Origin: Thermoproteota archaeon
Lineage (GTDB): Archaea > Korarchaeota > Korarchaeia > Korarchaeales > Korarchaeaceae
Direction of reading: 5' to 3'
DNA length: 64,000 nucleotides
Assembly (NCBI GenBank): GCA_027491785.1
Contig: JAOZGJ010000010.1
Coordinates: 1-64,000 of the forward strand
The notes below the pieces were generated by a model. That model was not told the origin of the DNA, did not search any database, and saw nothing but the letters and a program-made list of their open reading frames with translations. A program made the position numbers and the translations under genes. This document shows positions 10,301-19,186 of this stretch, one piece after another (position 1 is the first letter of the stretch; every line of letters begins with the position of its first letter).

Positions 10301-11548
10301 TTAACACTTAGCTCGATCATCAGCTATCATTGGGACGGTAATGCTGGCCTCAGGCAGCACAGCTACTTTCCCATCCACTGCCCTCATGGCCTCCTCAATC
10401 GCTTCTTGGACATCTTTGAAGGCCTTAAAACCTATCTTGCTGAGGATCTCTGGTTCCAACTCCGTGACAGCAAAGACCTTGGCCTTTTGCAATAGTTCCA
10501 AAATCTTCGCTGATTTATGGTACCCCAGCTTATAGTTCTCATATACCTGCTTCCTGACTTCGTCAATGCTCTTCCCGGCCAAGAGATCGTAGAAATTCCT
10601 CGGTCCTATGCCATCCCAGCAGGGAGCTACGAGTATAACTATACCGCCATTATCGATCACGAGCTTAGCCGCCTCTAAGGCCTTATGAGCCTGGTAAAGG
10701 TCGATGCCCATCTCCCTTGGGGCAACGGCCACGACTATCTTGGCTTTCTTAGGCAATTTAACAGCATATCTCCCCTCCACCTCCCTCACCAAGGAGTTGA
10801 AGGACTGAAATATATCTCCCGCCCGGGCTGCCCACGCTCTTCCCTCGCCAGTTATGGCTACGTTAAGGGTGAATATGGACACCTTAGATGAGACCTTCCC
10901 TACTATTTCCTCCAGATCCTCATTGAGAGGGTTTCCCCTCAGCCTGCCTAGGGCAGCTTCAGGCATCAATGCCATTCTATGGTTTGCTTCGACGCATTCG
11001 TAGGCACAGAGCCCGGGAGCTATGCTCTTCCTCCCTCCAGTGTAACCAGCGAAGTAGTGAGGCTCCACCGAACCTAAGGTAACTATTAGATCATGCTCTA
11101 ATAGTGCCCTATTGAGGATAATGGGGGTCCCTCTAGCAGTTGAGCCTAGGCTGAAGAAATCGCCTTTCCTGCAATCGTGATGAGTGGTTGAGGATCTGAG
11201 TTCATCATAGTGATGGCCTAGTATGACCTCCCTATACTCCTCCTCAGTCGGCGGTCTATGGGTTCCAGTAGCAACAATCAACCTCACGTCACCCGAGATC
11301 CTGCTCAATATGTGATCCAGCATCTTAGGAGTTGGGGTGAGCCTAGAGGCATCATTCACGACTATAAGGGCGCTTTTAGGATCATAGCCCTCCAAGGCTT
11401 TACCCATTGGAGATCTAAGCGCTTCCTCTATGATGGAATCCTCATCGACTTGAGGGGGCGGCTCTATTCCATACACGCCCATGAGCCTCTCCTCAGGCAC
11501 CTCGAGCTCGATGGGTTTCCTCCCATAGAGGATCTCGATCAATGCCAT
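10301..11548 (-). CDS. larA-like: Nickel-pincer-dependent racemase (LarA/DUF2088 family)
   Basis: LIVATGTHRPPTEEE, EPHYFAGYTGGRKSIAPGL (His and NPN-binding Lys region), VEANHRM. Confidence 0.85.
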   Translation of the reverse strand: MALIEILYGRKPIELEVPEERLMGVYGIEPPPQVDEDSIIEEALRSPMGKALEGYDPKSALIVVNDASRLTPTPKMLDHILSRISGDVRLIVATGTHRPPTEEEYREVILGHHYDELRSSTTHHDCRKGDFFSLGSTARGTPIILNRALLEHDLIVTLGSVEPHYFAGYTGGRKSIAPGLCAYECVEANHRMALMPEAALGRLRGNPLNEDLEEIVGKVSSKVSIFTLNVAITGEGRAWAARAGDIFQSFNSLVREVEGRYAVKLPKKAKIVVAVAPREMGIDLYQAHKALEAAKLVIDNGGIVILVAPCWDGIGPRNFYDLLAGKSIDEVRKQVYENYKLGYHKSAKILELLQKAKVFAVTELEPEILSKIGFKAFKDVQEAIEEAMRAVDGKVAVLPEASITVPMIADDRAKC

Positions 11549-12744
11549 AGGATCATCCCTAGGACCAGAGATATTATCACCGCCATTATAGAGGTAGGCA
11601 CGATATACTTATAGACCTTGGAATACCTGCCCCCGTAATGCTCGAGGGTCAATATCAGGCAGAGGTGTACTGGAGAGAGCATGACCCCTATATAGCCACC
11701 TGTATATCCTACTAAGAGAGCTAGATCGTTTATTGCGTTTCCAGTGCCAAGTATATTCACGAGCAAGGGAAATGCCGTCCCGGCATAGACGAACTCCCCC
11801 GCTGTGGTTGCACCTATAACGAACGGGAGAGTGAAGACAACCGGCATTATCGGTATGCCATGGGAGGACATGAAGTGGAGCAGGGCATCAGCTGACCTGC
11901 TATCGAACACGTACTGCCTGTACATCATTACTGCTACTATTACTATCACTATCTTGGGGGAGAGGGCGAACTTTATACCATCTAAGAGCTGCTTCCTCGT
12001 CGGTCTTGCGTAGATGGCGGTAGCCACGGCAGTGGCTAACAGGGAGAACTCAACTGGCAGTTTAACGAGGAAGACCAGCAAGACAACTAGGAAGAAAGGC
12101 CATCCCGCAATGAGGAGTTTCCATCTACTTTCAGTAGATTCCCTGCATTCTATGGTCCTCTTCCTCAGGAGGGGATATGCTATGGTGAGGCCTGCTACTA
12201 TGGAACCGATTGCTGCGGGAAAAGTCGACTCTATAACCCTTACTATGGGTGTTTCCAGTATCACAGCAGTCAGGATGAGAGCTTGGAAGAGGGGCCAGAC
12301 CGGTACCCAAATGTGCCTGAACCAGTAGTTCAGGAAAGATGCGAAATCGCTATCAAGCCTTTGCCTCTCCAAGTAGTGTTCCTTCAGCATCATGGCAGAT
12401 ACTAGAGCCCCTCCAGGCATAGGTATGAGCCCTACCAAGGAGGGGACGAAGAGGGATGCGAAGTTGCAGCTTATACTAGCGAATAACTTGGTCATCTTAT
12501 CCAGGATTCCAGCTACTTTCATCATGTAGGAAAGGAATAAGGCTGAGAAGAATGCTATGAAGAGCTTCAAGGTGGAGTAAGTGAGTATCCCCTTGAAGGT
12601 CGATCCTATCATGCCCCAACCAAGGGTTAAAATTCCAAACGCTATAGTCGATACAGTGACAGCTATATGAACCTCCTGCTTCAAGATCAGCAGCCCTATG
12701 AGCAAGGCCACCGAGATGATGAAGCTCAGGACGGGATCTACCAT
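11539..12744 (-). CDS. DUF401 family membrane protein (putative ion/organic acid transporter)
   Basis: Polytopic; LVGLIPMPGGALVSAMMLKE, FLNYWFRHIWVPVWPLFQALIL; overlaps the start of the LarA-like gene by 10 nt. Confidence 0.75.
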   Translation of the reverse strand: MVDPVLSFIISVALLIGLLILKQEVHIAVTVSTIAFGILTLGWGMIGSTFKGILTYSTLKLFIAFFSALFLSYMMKVAGILDKMTKLFASISCNFASLFVPSLVGLIPMPGGALVSAMMLKEHYLERQRLDSDFASFLNYWFRHIWVPVWPLFQALILTAVILETPIVRVIESTFPAAIGSIVAGLTIAYPLLRKRTIECRESTESRWKLLIAGWPFFLVVLLVFLVKLPVEFSLLATAVATAIYARPTRKQLLDGIKFALSPKIVIVIVAVMMYRQYVFDSRSADALLHFMSSHGIPIMPVVFTLPFVIGATTAGEFVYAGTAFPLLVNILGTGNAINDLALLVGYTGGYIGVMLSPVHLCLILTLEHYGGRYSKVYKYIVPTSIMAVIISLVLGMILWH

Positions 12745-12955
12745 ATTTCAGCTCCCAAATTCTACTACCCTTTGCTTAAAATCATTAACAGGTTAACGAA
12801 GTCTGGGGGGAATCGATGAATGGACTCCAGCGAGCTGGGTGTGAGTCATTCCAGCTGAGGGAATTGCTAAGTCAAACCAAGCTAAGTAAGGTAAAGTAAG
12901 TTAAGTATTTCAAGTGAACGACCTAGTCTATTAAACAGCAAGAGCTGATCATGAA

Positions 12956-14440
12956 ATGGCTCCCAAGGAGTTCACGAGCGTGGTCAGGAGCAGCCTGTGG
13001 ATCTATCTCTCATCGCTCTCTAATAGCATATTCGGATTCCTGTTCTGGCTGATCATCTCAGTGATTTCAGGCCCTTCGGTGATAGGGTACGTTAGCGCGA
13101 CATCCAGCATGGCTCTACTGATAGCTTCCATCCTGAGCTTGGGGCTCCCTAGGGGTATGGTGAAATGGGTCGGTGAGTACTCCGATAAGAATCCGGAGAG
13201 AGCCAAGATTTACTTCTGGACATCTCTTTCATTTCTGTTTCTAATGTACTTATTACCCTCCTTAGCTATCCTCTACTTGGGACTTTCCGGCCATACATTC
13301 TTTAATTATGAGCCAACTAGCTTGATATTCGTCTCGATACTCCTTCTCATAAGTTTGTCGGGCATATTCGCATCGATGTTCGTCGCCTTGATGAGGACCT
13401 TCCCCTACTTCGTTGCCGTAGTGATCGGGAACCTTGCTAAGCTGTCCGTTGGAATATTTCTCCTCTTCCTAGGGCTAGGATGGGTGGGCGCCCTGATAGG
13501 CTATATGATGAGCGGCCTGATCATAGACCTGACAGGCTTGATCTATGCATTCACCAATCTGGGAACTCCCACCTTTAGAACGGATCACTTAAGGGACCTC
13601 ATAAGGGCGGGGGTCCCAGCATGGCTTCCTAATATGATCATGGTATTAGGACAGCAATTGGCCGTTGTTTTCGCTTTCAGCTACTTGGGAGCCTTCGACA
13701 CAGGCAAATTCTACATTGCCATGGCCGCATCAGGTTTCGTGGTTGGGATCGGGGCATCCATTCAGCAGATAATGCTACCCTACCTCAGCGGCCTTGAGGA
13801 CGGGAGGAAGAGGGCCGCATGGAGAGGCCTGAGGGTTGGGCTAGGGTTCACCCTCCCACTGGCAGTTTCCATAGCCTTATTCCCAGATTATCTGCTCGGG
13901 CTTCTTGGAAAGAGCTACAGCAGTGCTTGGCTAGAGCTTGAGCTGATATTAGCTGCGAATATACTGGTCCTCATCTCATCAGCTGTAACGAATCTCTGTT
14001 ACTCCAAGGACATGTTCAGGTACGTCCTGAATATAGGTTTGGCGATAAGCGTTCCAAGACTCATACTCTATTTTCTAGCTACACCTTTTCTTGGATCTAA
14101 AGGTATTGCCCTATCCTACCTGATAGGCGGCATCACTGGTCTCTACTATGCCTCGGTTGTCTCATCGAGGCTAAAGTTTCACCTCGACTGGGAAACCCTA
14201 CGCAGGGCCTTACTGGCCAGCTTAGTGGGGGTGGTCCCGGAACTACCCTTCAGACTGGTTAGTTGGCCTTGGATCTTGGGAGCAATGATAGGTGCATTAA
14301 TCAGCCTGTTAAGCCTGATGAAGATGAGAGTACTGGAAGAGGAGGACATTAGGGGGCTTGGAAGAGCTATCGTACCAAATAGATTCAAGCCCATGGCCTA
14401 CATCCTCACGAAACCTCTCCTAAACGCCGTTTACAGCTAG
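12956..14440 (+). CDS. Polysaccharide flippase (Wzx/MurJ-MATE superfamily)
   Basis: About 14 TM pattern; VVRSSLWIYLSSLSNSIFGFLFWLIISVISGPSVIGYVS... typical of the RfbX/Wzx N-terminus. Confidence 0.8.
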   Translation: MAPKEFTSVVRSSLWIYLSSLSNSIFGFLFWLIISVISGPSVIGYVSATSSMALLIASILSLGLPRGMVKWVGEYSDKNPERAKIYFWTSLSFLFLMYLLPSLAILYLGLSGHTFFNYEPTSLIFVSILLLISLSGIFASMFVALMRTFPYFVAVVIGNLAKLSVGIFLLFLGLGWVGALIGYMMSGLIIDLTGLIYAFTNLGTPTFRTDHLRDLIRAGVPAWLPNMIMVLGQQLAVVFAFSYLGAFDTGKFYIAMAASGFVVGIGASIQQIMLPYLSGLEDGRKRAAWRGLRVGLGFTLPLAVSIALFPDYLLGLLGKSYSSAWLELELILAANILVLISSAVTNLCYSKDMFRYVLNIGLAISVPRLILYFLATPFLGSKGIALSYLIGGITGLYYASVVSSRLKFHLDWETLRRALLASLVGVVPELPFRLVSWPWILGAMIGALISLLSLMKMRVLEEEDIRGLGRAIVPNRFKPMAYILTKPLLNAVYS

Positions 14441-14528
14441 CTATCTATAACATTTTATTTTCTAAACTCAGATAAAATATGTAGTATTTTTTAAATAAAT
14501 AGGCGAATTAAAAATTTTAAGAACAACG

Positions 14529-14557
14529 ATTAAATTCGAGGTCAATTCGAATTTAAT
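14529..14557. promoter_or_regulatory. Perfect 11-bp inverted repeat upstream of the 753-aa secreted protein gene
   Basis: ATTAAATTCGA-GGTCAAT-TCGAATTTAAT, 17 bp upstream of ATG 14575. Confidence 0.55.
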
Positions 14558-14574
14558 AGCTTAGGTGCTCATAT

Positions 14575-16836
14575 ATGAAAATGTTCCTCCGTATGCTCTC
14601 CCTCCTCCTCATAACCCTGAGCATCCTATCTACTGCCTCACCGGTAGAGGCGCAGCCCAAGCTCGGTAAGTCACCTCCCAAGCTTATAGTTAGGGTCTAC
14701 CTCACGTACCTCTGGATAAATAATAGGGCGGATGTGGATGCACTAGGCAGGGGAAATTCTGACCTGTGGCTCATCTCCATTATAAACGAGTACGGGCATG
14801 GTACGTCCCCTTTCATCATAGGCGAGAAGACGGTCGATGAGGACCTCTTGGATGTCAACGGGAACAATGTATATGATAAAGGAGATAATAGAATGAGGAT
14901 TTTGGAACTTGCAGGTCCCTTGGAATCAGATAAAGGACCAAAGAAGATAAGATACACGGATTTAGCGTATAACATCACTCAATGCGAACCCTTGAGGCCC
15001 TTCGACATCTACGTCCACTTGGTCGATAGCGATAATGGTAACAGCGATGAGTACAGGTTCGCCCTCAAGCTTCTAACCAAGCTCTTCAATGGGATATTCA
15101 AGACAGCAGGACCCTTCAGCAAACTAGTCACTGAGGCCATGAACGGTGTATTTTCCGTGTTTGGTAAGGGAGGCTATGATTCCGCTGGGGTGGGCTCCGT
15201 CAATTCATGGTATCCATCGAAGGCATATCCCGTACTAGCGGGCAACCCGAAGAAGGGGCAGATGTGGAATCTAGGAAAGCCCAAGGAATGGAAGAAGGGC
15301 GATATACCCCCTCCCAAAGAGACCTGGGTATCGGAGGAGGGAAAGATCGATATAAAGCTCAATGGAAAGCTATCAGCTATCGTCTGGTTCAGGATCTCCG
15401 TCTATAACACTGGCATAGCTTGTAAGAAGTCATACAGCCTGGTCCCAAGTGAAAAGGGTGAAGGAGCAGCTAGCATAAGAGAAGCTACAATAAAGGAATT
15501 ACCAAATGGTAAAATGGGGTTCCAAGTAAAGTTTCATGGTAACATAACGGGTAAGCCCCTCAATTTAAGCCTGAAAGCTTCTAATTCCAGATCCACTGGA
15601 GAGGCGTCGATCGCAGGAGATATGATCAAGAGATCTGAGGGTGATTCCATATGTATAGACGAGCATAACGATACTATATATGGCCTGATGAATCTCTCCG
15701 GCCTTGAAGGGTCCGTCAATGTCAGCATAACATCTTACAGCGGTAGCTTGCCTGTGAGCAAGATAGAGAACATTACTCTGTATGTTCACAAGCCTGAGCT
15801 CGCTATAGTGGCGAACGAAGTCGACTTAGATCCTCTAATGGACGAATTACCAGAAATAGAGGCGAAAGGCTTCCACTACTCGATCTATAAACCAGATGAA
15901 GTAGGCATCTTATCTGATGTGCCCGTGATCCTCATACTTGGTGGGCCGGATGCCTACAACGGGGTTGGCAGCTTGGTTAGATCCCTCCTACCTGAAGACA
16001 AGCAGCAGGAGATGAGAGGGGGATTTGCAAGCTACATCATCCCAAATGCCTTCAGCGGTGGAAAGGTAAATCAGAAGGTGATCCTAGTAGGTGGGAAGGA
16101 CAGGTATATGACGGCGGAGACTATGAGACGAATCATGCCATCAATTATCGAGGATCTCTCAGCGGTTGACAGAGAGCCTCCCTATTTGGTCGGGTGGAAC
16201 TTCTATGCCAGCTCCATGGCTCCAGAAATAGCTACAGGCACCCTTGAAGGTACCAATCTGACTCTCTACTGGAGCGAACCGTTATCTCAAATTTCCCTCG
16301 GTATATCAGCCAGATACGGGAACACATCAGTTCCCCTGCCTAGGGGCTCAGCCAACGTTAGTATCAGTGGTGCCGAGACTCGCATATATCTGGCTAAGGG
16401 ACTCCCAAAGGATCTAATCGTCAGTCTGGGTGGGATAAAGGATACTAGAGGAAACTCGCTGAAGAAGAACGTCACGCTCAGATTGAAGGTTGCTGTGGAG
16501 GAAGGCTATCCCTACTTGATGCTAAAGGTCGTAGGCAACGAGAGCGTCGGCAGGTCATTCACATATTACGTGCAGATAATGAATTTGGGAGACAGCCCTG
16601 GGGTAGTTAGGTATGGTGTAACCCAAGCTCCACCGCCCTTCATCGAAGTGAGGGTCCAGCCTGAGATGGTAATGATTCCACCTCAGCAGGCCAATGTGTT
16701 GAGCATAGTGGTTAATGTGGGAGAGGAAGCAGTACCGGGTACATATCCCTTCCAAGTGACCTTCTACATGGATTCCTATGGCGGCACTAGGGCTCACCCC
16801 CTCAACTTAACAGTTAGGGTCTGGACGGAGGGATGA
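14575..16836 (+). CDS. Large secreted surface protein with Ig-like/CARDB-type modules
   Basis: Signal peptide MKMFLRMLSLLLITLSILSTASPVEA; C-terminal beta domains with NxS/NxT sites; no transmembrane anchor recognised. Confidence 0.65.
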   Translation: MKMFLRMLSLLLITLSILSTASPVEAQPKLGKSPPKLIVRVYLTYLWINNRADVDALGRGNSDLWLISIINEYGHGTSPFIIGEKTVDEDLLDVNGNNVYDKGDNRMRILELAGPLESDKGPKKIRYTDLAYNITQCEPLRPFDIYVHLVDSDNGNSDEYRFALKLLTKLFNGIFKTAGPFSKLVTEAMNGVFSVFGKGGYDSAGVGSVNSWYPSKAYPVLAGNPKKGQMWNLGKPKEWKKGDIPPPKETWVSEEGKIDIKLNGKLSAIVWFRISVYNTGIACKKSYSLVPSEKGEGAASIREATIKELPNGKMGFQVKFHGNITGKPLNLSLKASNSRSTGEASIAGDMIKRSEGDSICIDEHNDTIYGLMNLSGLEGSVNVSITSYSGSLPVSKIENITLYVHKPELAIVANEVDLDPLMDELPEIEAKGFHYSIYKPDEVGILSDVPVILILGGPDAYNGVGSLVRSLLPEDKQQEMRGGFASYIIPNAFSGGKVNQKVILVGGKDRYMTAETMRRIMPSIIEDLSAVDREPPYLVGWNFYASSMAPEIATGTLEGTNLTLYWSEPLSQISLGISARYGNTSVPLPRGSANVSISGAETRIYLAKGLPKDLIVSLGGIKDTRGNSLKKNVTLRLKVAVEEGYPYLMLKVVGNESVGRSFTYYVQIMNLGDSPGVVRYGVTQAPPPFIEVRVQPEMVMIPPQQANVLSIVVNVGEEAVPGTYPFQVTFYMDSYGGTRAHPLNLTVRVWTEG

Positions 16837-16956
16837 TACTCTAAAATAGCCAATATATCCCTTCTTCCCTTTTCTTCACTTTCCTTCTCCTCCTCTACAC
16901 TTTCACAATTTAATCGATGAAAGTAATTACATTTATATCATAACGGAGTTATAAGG

Positions 16957-17523
16957 GTGGGTGTTATCTTGGTAAGGCCTATGACCTTGGATGCTCTCGC
17001 CTCTTCCTTCGGAGGGGAATCCATGGCCCATATGAGGTATACCCTGTTTGCCGACAAGGCGGATAGAGAAGGCTTCCCGAATGTAGCTAGGCTCTTTAAG
17101 GCCATAGCCTATGCTGAGAAGGTCCATGCTGGGAACCATTACAATGCGTTGTCCGAACTTAAAGGAGATCTCAAAGTCGTAGCTGGGGCTACATTCGGTC
17201 CTGGTAGTACTTCTAAGAACTTAGAACTCGCTATAATGGGAGAGGATTATGAAGTCAATGAGATGTACCCAGCCTATCTATCTCTGGCCGAGCTGCAGGG
17301 AGAGAAAAGAGCTGCAAATAGTTTTAAATGGGCGCTAGAAGCGGAGAAGATTCATGTCGAATTATATAGAAGGGCCAAAGATTACGTGGATCGGGGTGAA
17401 GATTTCCCCATAGAAGGGAAGGTATGGGTCTGCCCTGTTTGCGGTCACACCTATATAGGAACGGAACCTCCAGATAGATGCCCGGTCTGTGGTGCTCCCA
17501 AGGACAGATATGTCGGATTCTGA
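16957..17523 (+). CDS. Rubrerythrin
   Basis: Ferritin-like diiron domain (FGGESMAHMRYTLFADKA, EKVHAGNHY) plus C-terminal rubredoxin motif WVCPVCGHTYIG...CPVCGAPKDRY. The true start may be ATG 16981. Confidence 0.92.
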   Translation: MGVILVRPMTLDALASSFGGESMAHMRYTLFADKADREGFPNVARLFKAIAYAEKVHAGNHYNALSELKGDLKVVAGATFGPGSTSKNLELAIMGEDYEVNEMYPAYLSLAELQGEKRAANSFKWALEAEKIHVELYRRAKDYVDRGEDFPIEGKVWVCPVCGHTYIGTEPPDRCPVCGAPKDRYVGF

Positions 17524-17650
17524 CCCATTTACCACATTCTTCCCTCCATCTCCTCTTTTCCTTTCCTTTCCTTTCCTTGAGCATCCCATCGATGTGATCG
17601 AACATTTCATTTCAATCGGTTCCATTCAGTTCAATTTGCTCTACTCTATT

Positions 17651-18115
17651 CTACTCCATCAATGCCCTTATCTTCCCAGCTATCTTCCTCGAAGCTTCTT
17701 TGTAAGGTCTAGGATCTCCCTCCTCATCCCACTTGATTCCGGGGCATGAGAGAGATACCAGAATGAAATCCTCTCCGACGATGAAGGGATAGCGTCTGCA
17801 CGTGTCTGGCCTGATCTCGTATACGGAACACATGTTATCCTCAAGGAAAATGCATGATCCATCCTTCCTGAGCTTCATCTTGTAAGGAGCACCGGTCAGC
17901 TCAAATTCAATACTATCAGTGGACTCGTAGAAGTCCTCATATCCAGCGGACTTGAGCCTCTCAATATCCTCCTCATAGAGGGGGATAACCCTGTTTCGGC
18001 AGCAGTCCCCACATAAGGTGCAAGAGAACCCGGGCATCTTAGTTACCCTCACGTAATCAGATATCACCACCTCCCCTTTCCCTTCTCCTTCCCTCTCTCC
18101 TCCTTTTTCTACCAT
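17651..18115 (-). CDS. YkgJ-family Fe/Zn-cluster protein
   Basis: FSCTLCGDCCRNRVIPLYEEDIERL...CIFLEDNMCSVYEIRPDTCRRYPF. Confidence 0.85.
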   Translation of the reverse strand: MVEKGGEREGEGKGEVVISDYVRVTKMPGFSCTLCGDCCRNRVIPLYEEDIERLKSAGYEDFYESTDSIEFELTGAPYKMKLRKDGSCIFLEDNMCSVYEIRPDTCRRYPFIVGEDFILVSLSCPGIKWDEEGDPRPYKEASRKIAGKIRALME

Positions 18116-18154
18116 GGAGAATCAACCCGTATAAAGATCAACTAAATTTTTACA

Positions 18155-19120
18155 TTGGATGCGCGATCACTCAGTATGAGGATCGAGAAGAAAAAAGTAG
18201 CGGTTGGATCGAGACCCGATGGTTCCGAGATGTACCTTCCAGTGATCGAGATGCGTGGCGATAAGGGGCCAAGCGTATTCATCTCCATGACAGTTCACGG
18301 TAACGAGGTTACTGGCCATAAGTCCATCTGGTACCTCATGGATCACCTGGAAGGGATGGAACTGAGGGGATCCATAACTATAGCTTCCCTAGTGAATGCC
18401 GATGCCTTTAATTACACGGTGAGGGGTTTTCCCTATTCGACCCTGGATCTGAACAGGATGTTCCCTGGAGATTCAAAGGGATCCCTCCCAGATAGAATAG
18501 CAGCGAAGGTCTGGGATCTCGCTTCCAGGGCTGACTTCGTTTTGGATCTCCACACAGCTGGTCTATGCATACCTTTCGTCCTCATTCATCCCGCAGGTCC
18601 TCTAATAAGGGACTTCATCCATGAAGTAGCGCTATCAAGCGGTTTGACCTGCCTCTATAACTACGATCCCAGTCTATATTCTAGGATAGGGTTGAACAGA
18701 TCGCTGACAGGCGTTGCTGTGAGCAATAATGTGCCAGCTCTTACAGTGGAGCTTCCAGGCACGGTGGGCATCGATGAGCTCGGGGCTAGAGCTGGATTCA
18801 TCGCGATCAAGAACATCCTCCTGAAGCTGGACATGATCGATGGCGAGGAGGAAGAGATAGATTTCTTTCCGATCATTAAGGGAGAGAATATGAAGAGGAT
18901 GAGGGTCCTGAGCAGATCATCGGGCCTCTTAGACTACAGAGTATGCTTGGGGGAAGAGGTAGAGGAGGGCAGCGTTTTGGCGGTTATCAGGGACCCCTTC
19001 GGAAATGAAGTGGAAGAAGTGGTATCTCCCAAGAGGGGCTACGTCGTGCAGCTCAACGGCTTCTCCAGGGTCTTCACGGGAGGTAAGGTCGCAACCCTCG
19101 CCATTGAGATGGAATCATAG
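18155..19120 (+). CDS. Succinylglutamate desuccinylase/aspartoacylase (M14-like) family protein
   Basis: TVHGNEVTGHKS (Zn-binding HxxE), LDLNRMFPGD, DFVLDLHTA, TVELPG. Confidence 0.88.
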   Translation: MDARSLSMRIEKKKVAVGSRPDGSEMYLPVIEMRGDKGPSVFISMTVHGNEVTGHKSIWYLMDHLEGMELRGSITIASLVNADAFNYTVRGFPYSTLDLNRMFPGDSKGSLPDRIAAKVWDLASRADFVLDLHTAGLCIPFVLIHPAGPLIRDFIHEVALSSGLTCLYNYDPSLYSRIGLNRSLTGVAVSNNVPALTVELPGTVGIDELGARAGFIAIKNILLKLDMIDGEEEEIDFFPIIKGENMKRMRVLSRSSGLLDYRVCLGEEVEEGSVLAVIRDPFGNEVEEVVSPKRGYVVQLNGFSRVFTGGKVATLAIEMES

Positions 19121-19186
19121 CTGTGGAATAGGTGCGCATTACATCTCGAAGCATGGTTATTTTTCTCCCGTCTGGAGAAATTATGG

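Noticed and set aside
12815-12865. Possible C/D-box sRNA (ATCGATGA ... CTGA)
   Set aside because: The C-box match is poor (TCGATGA), D'/C' boxes are unclear, and there is no terminal stem; not supportable.
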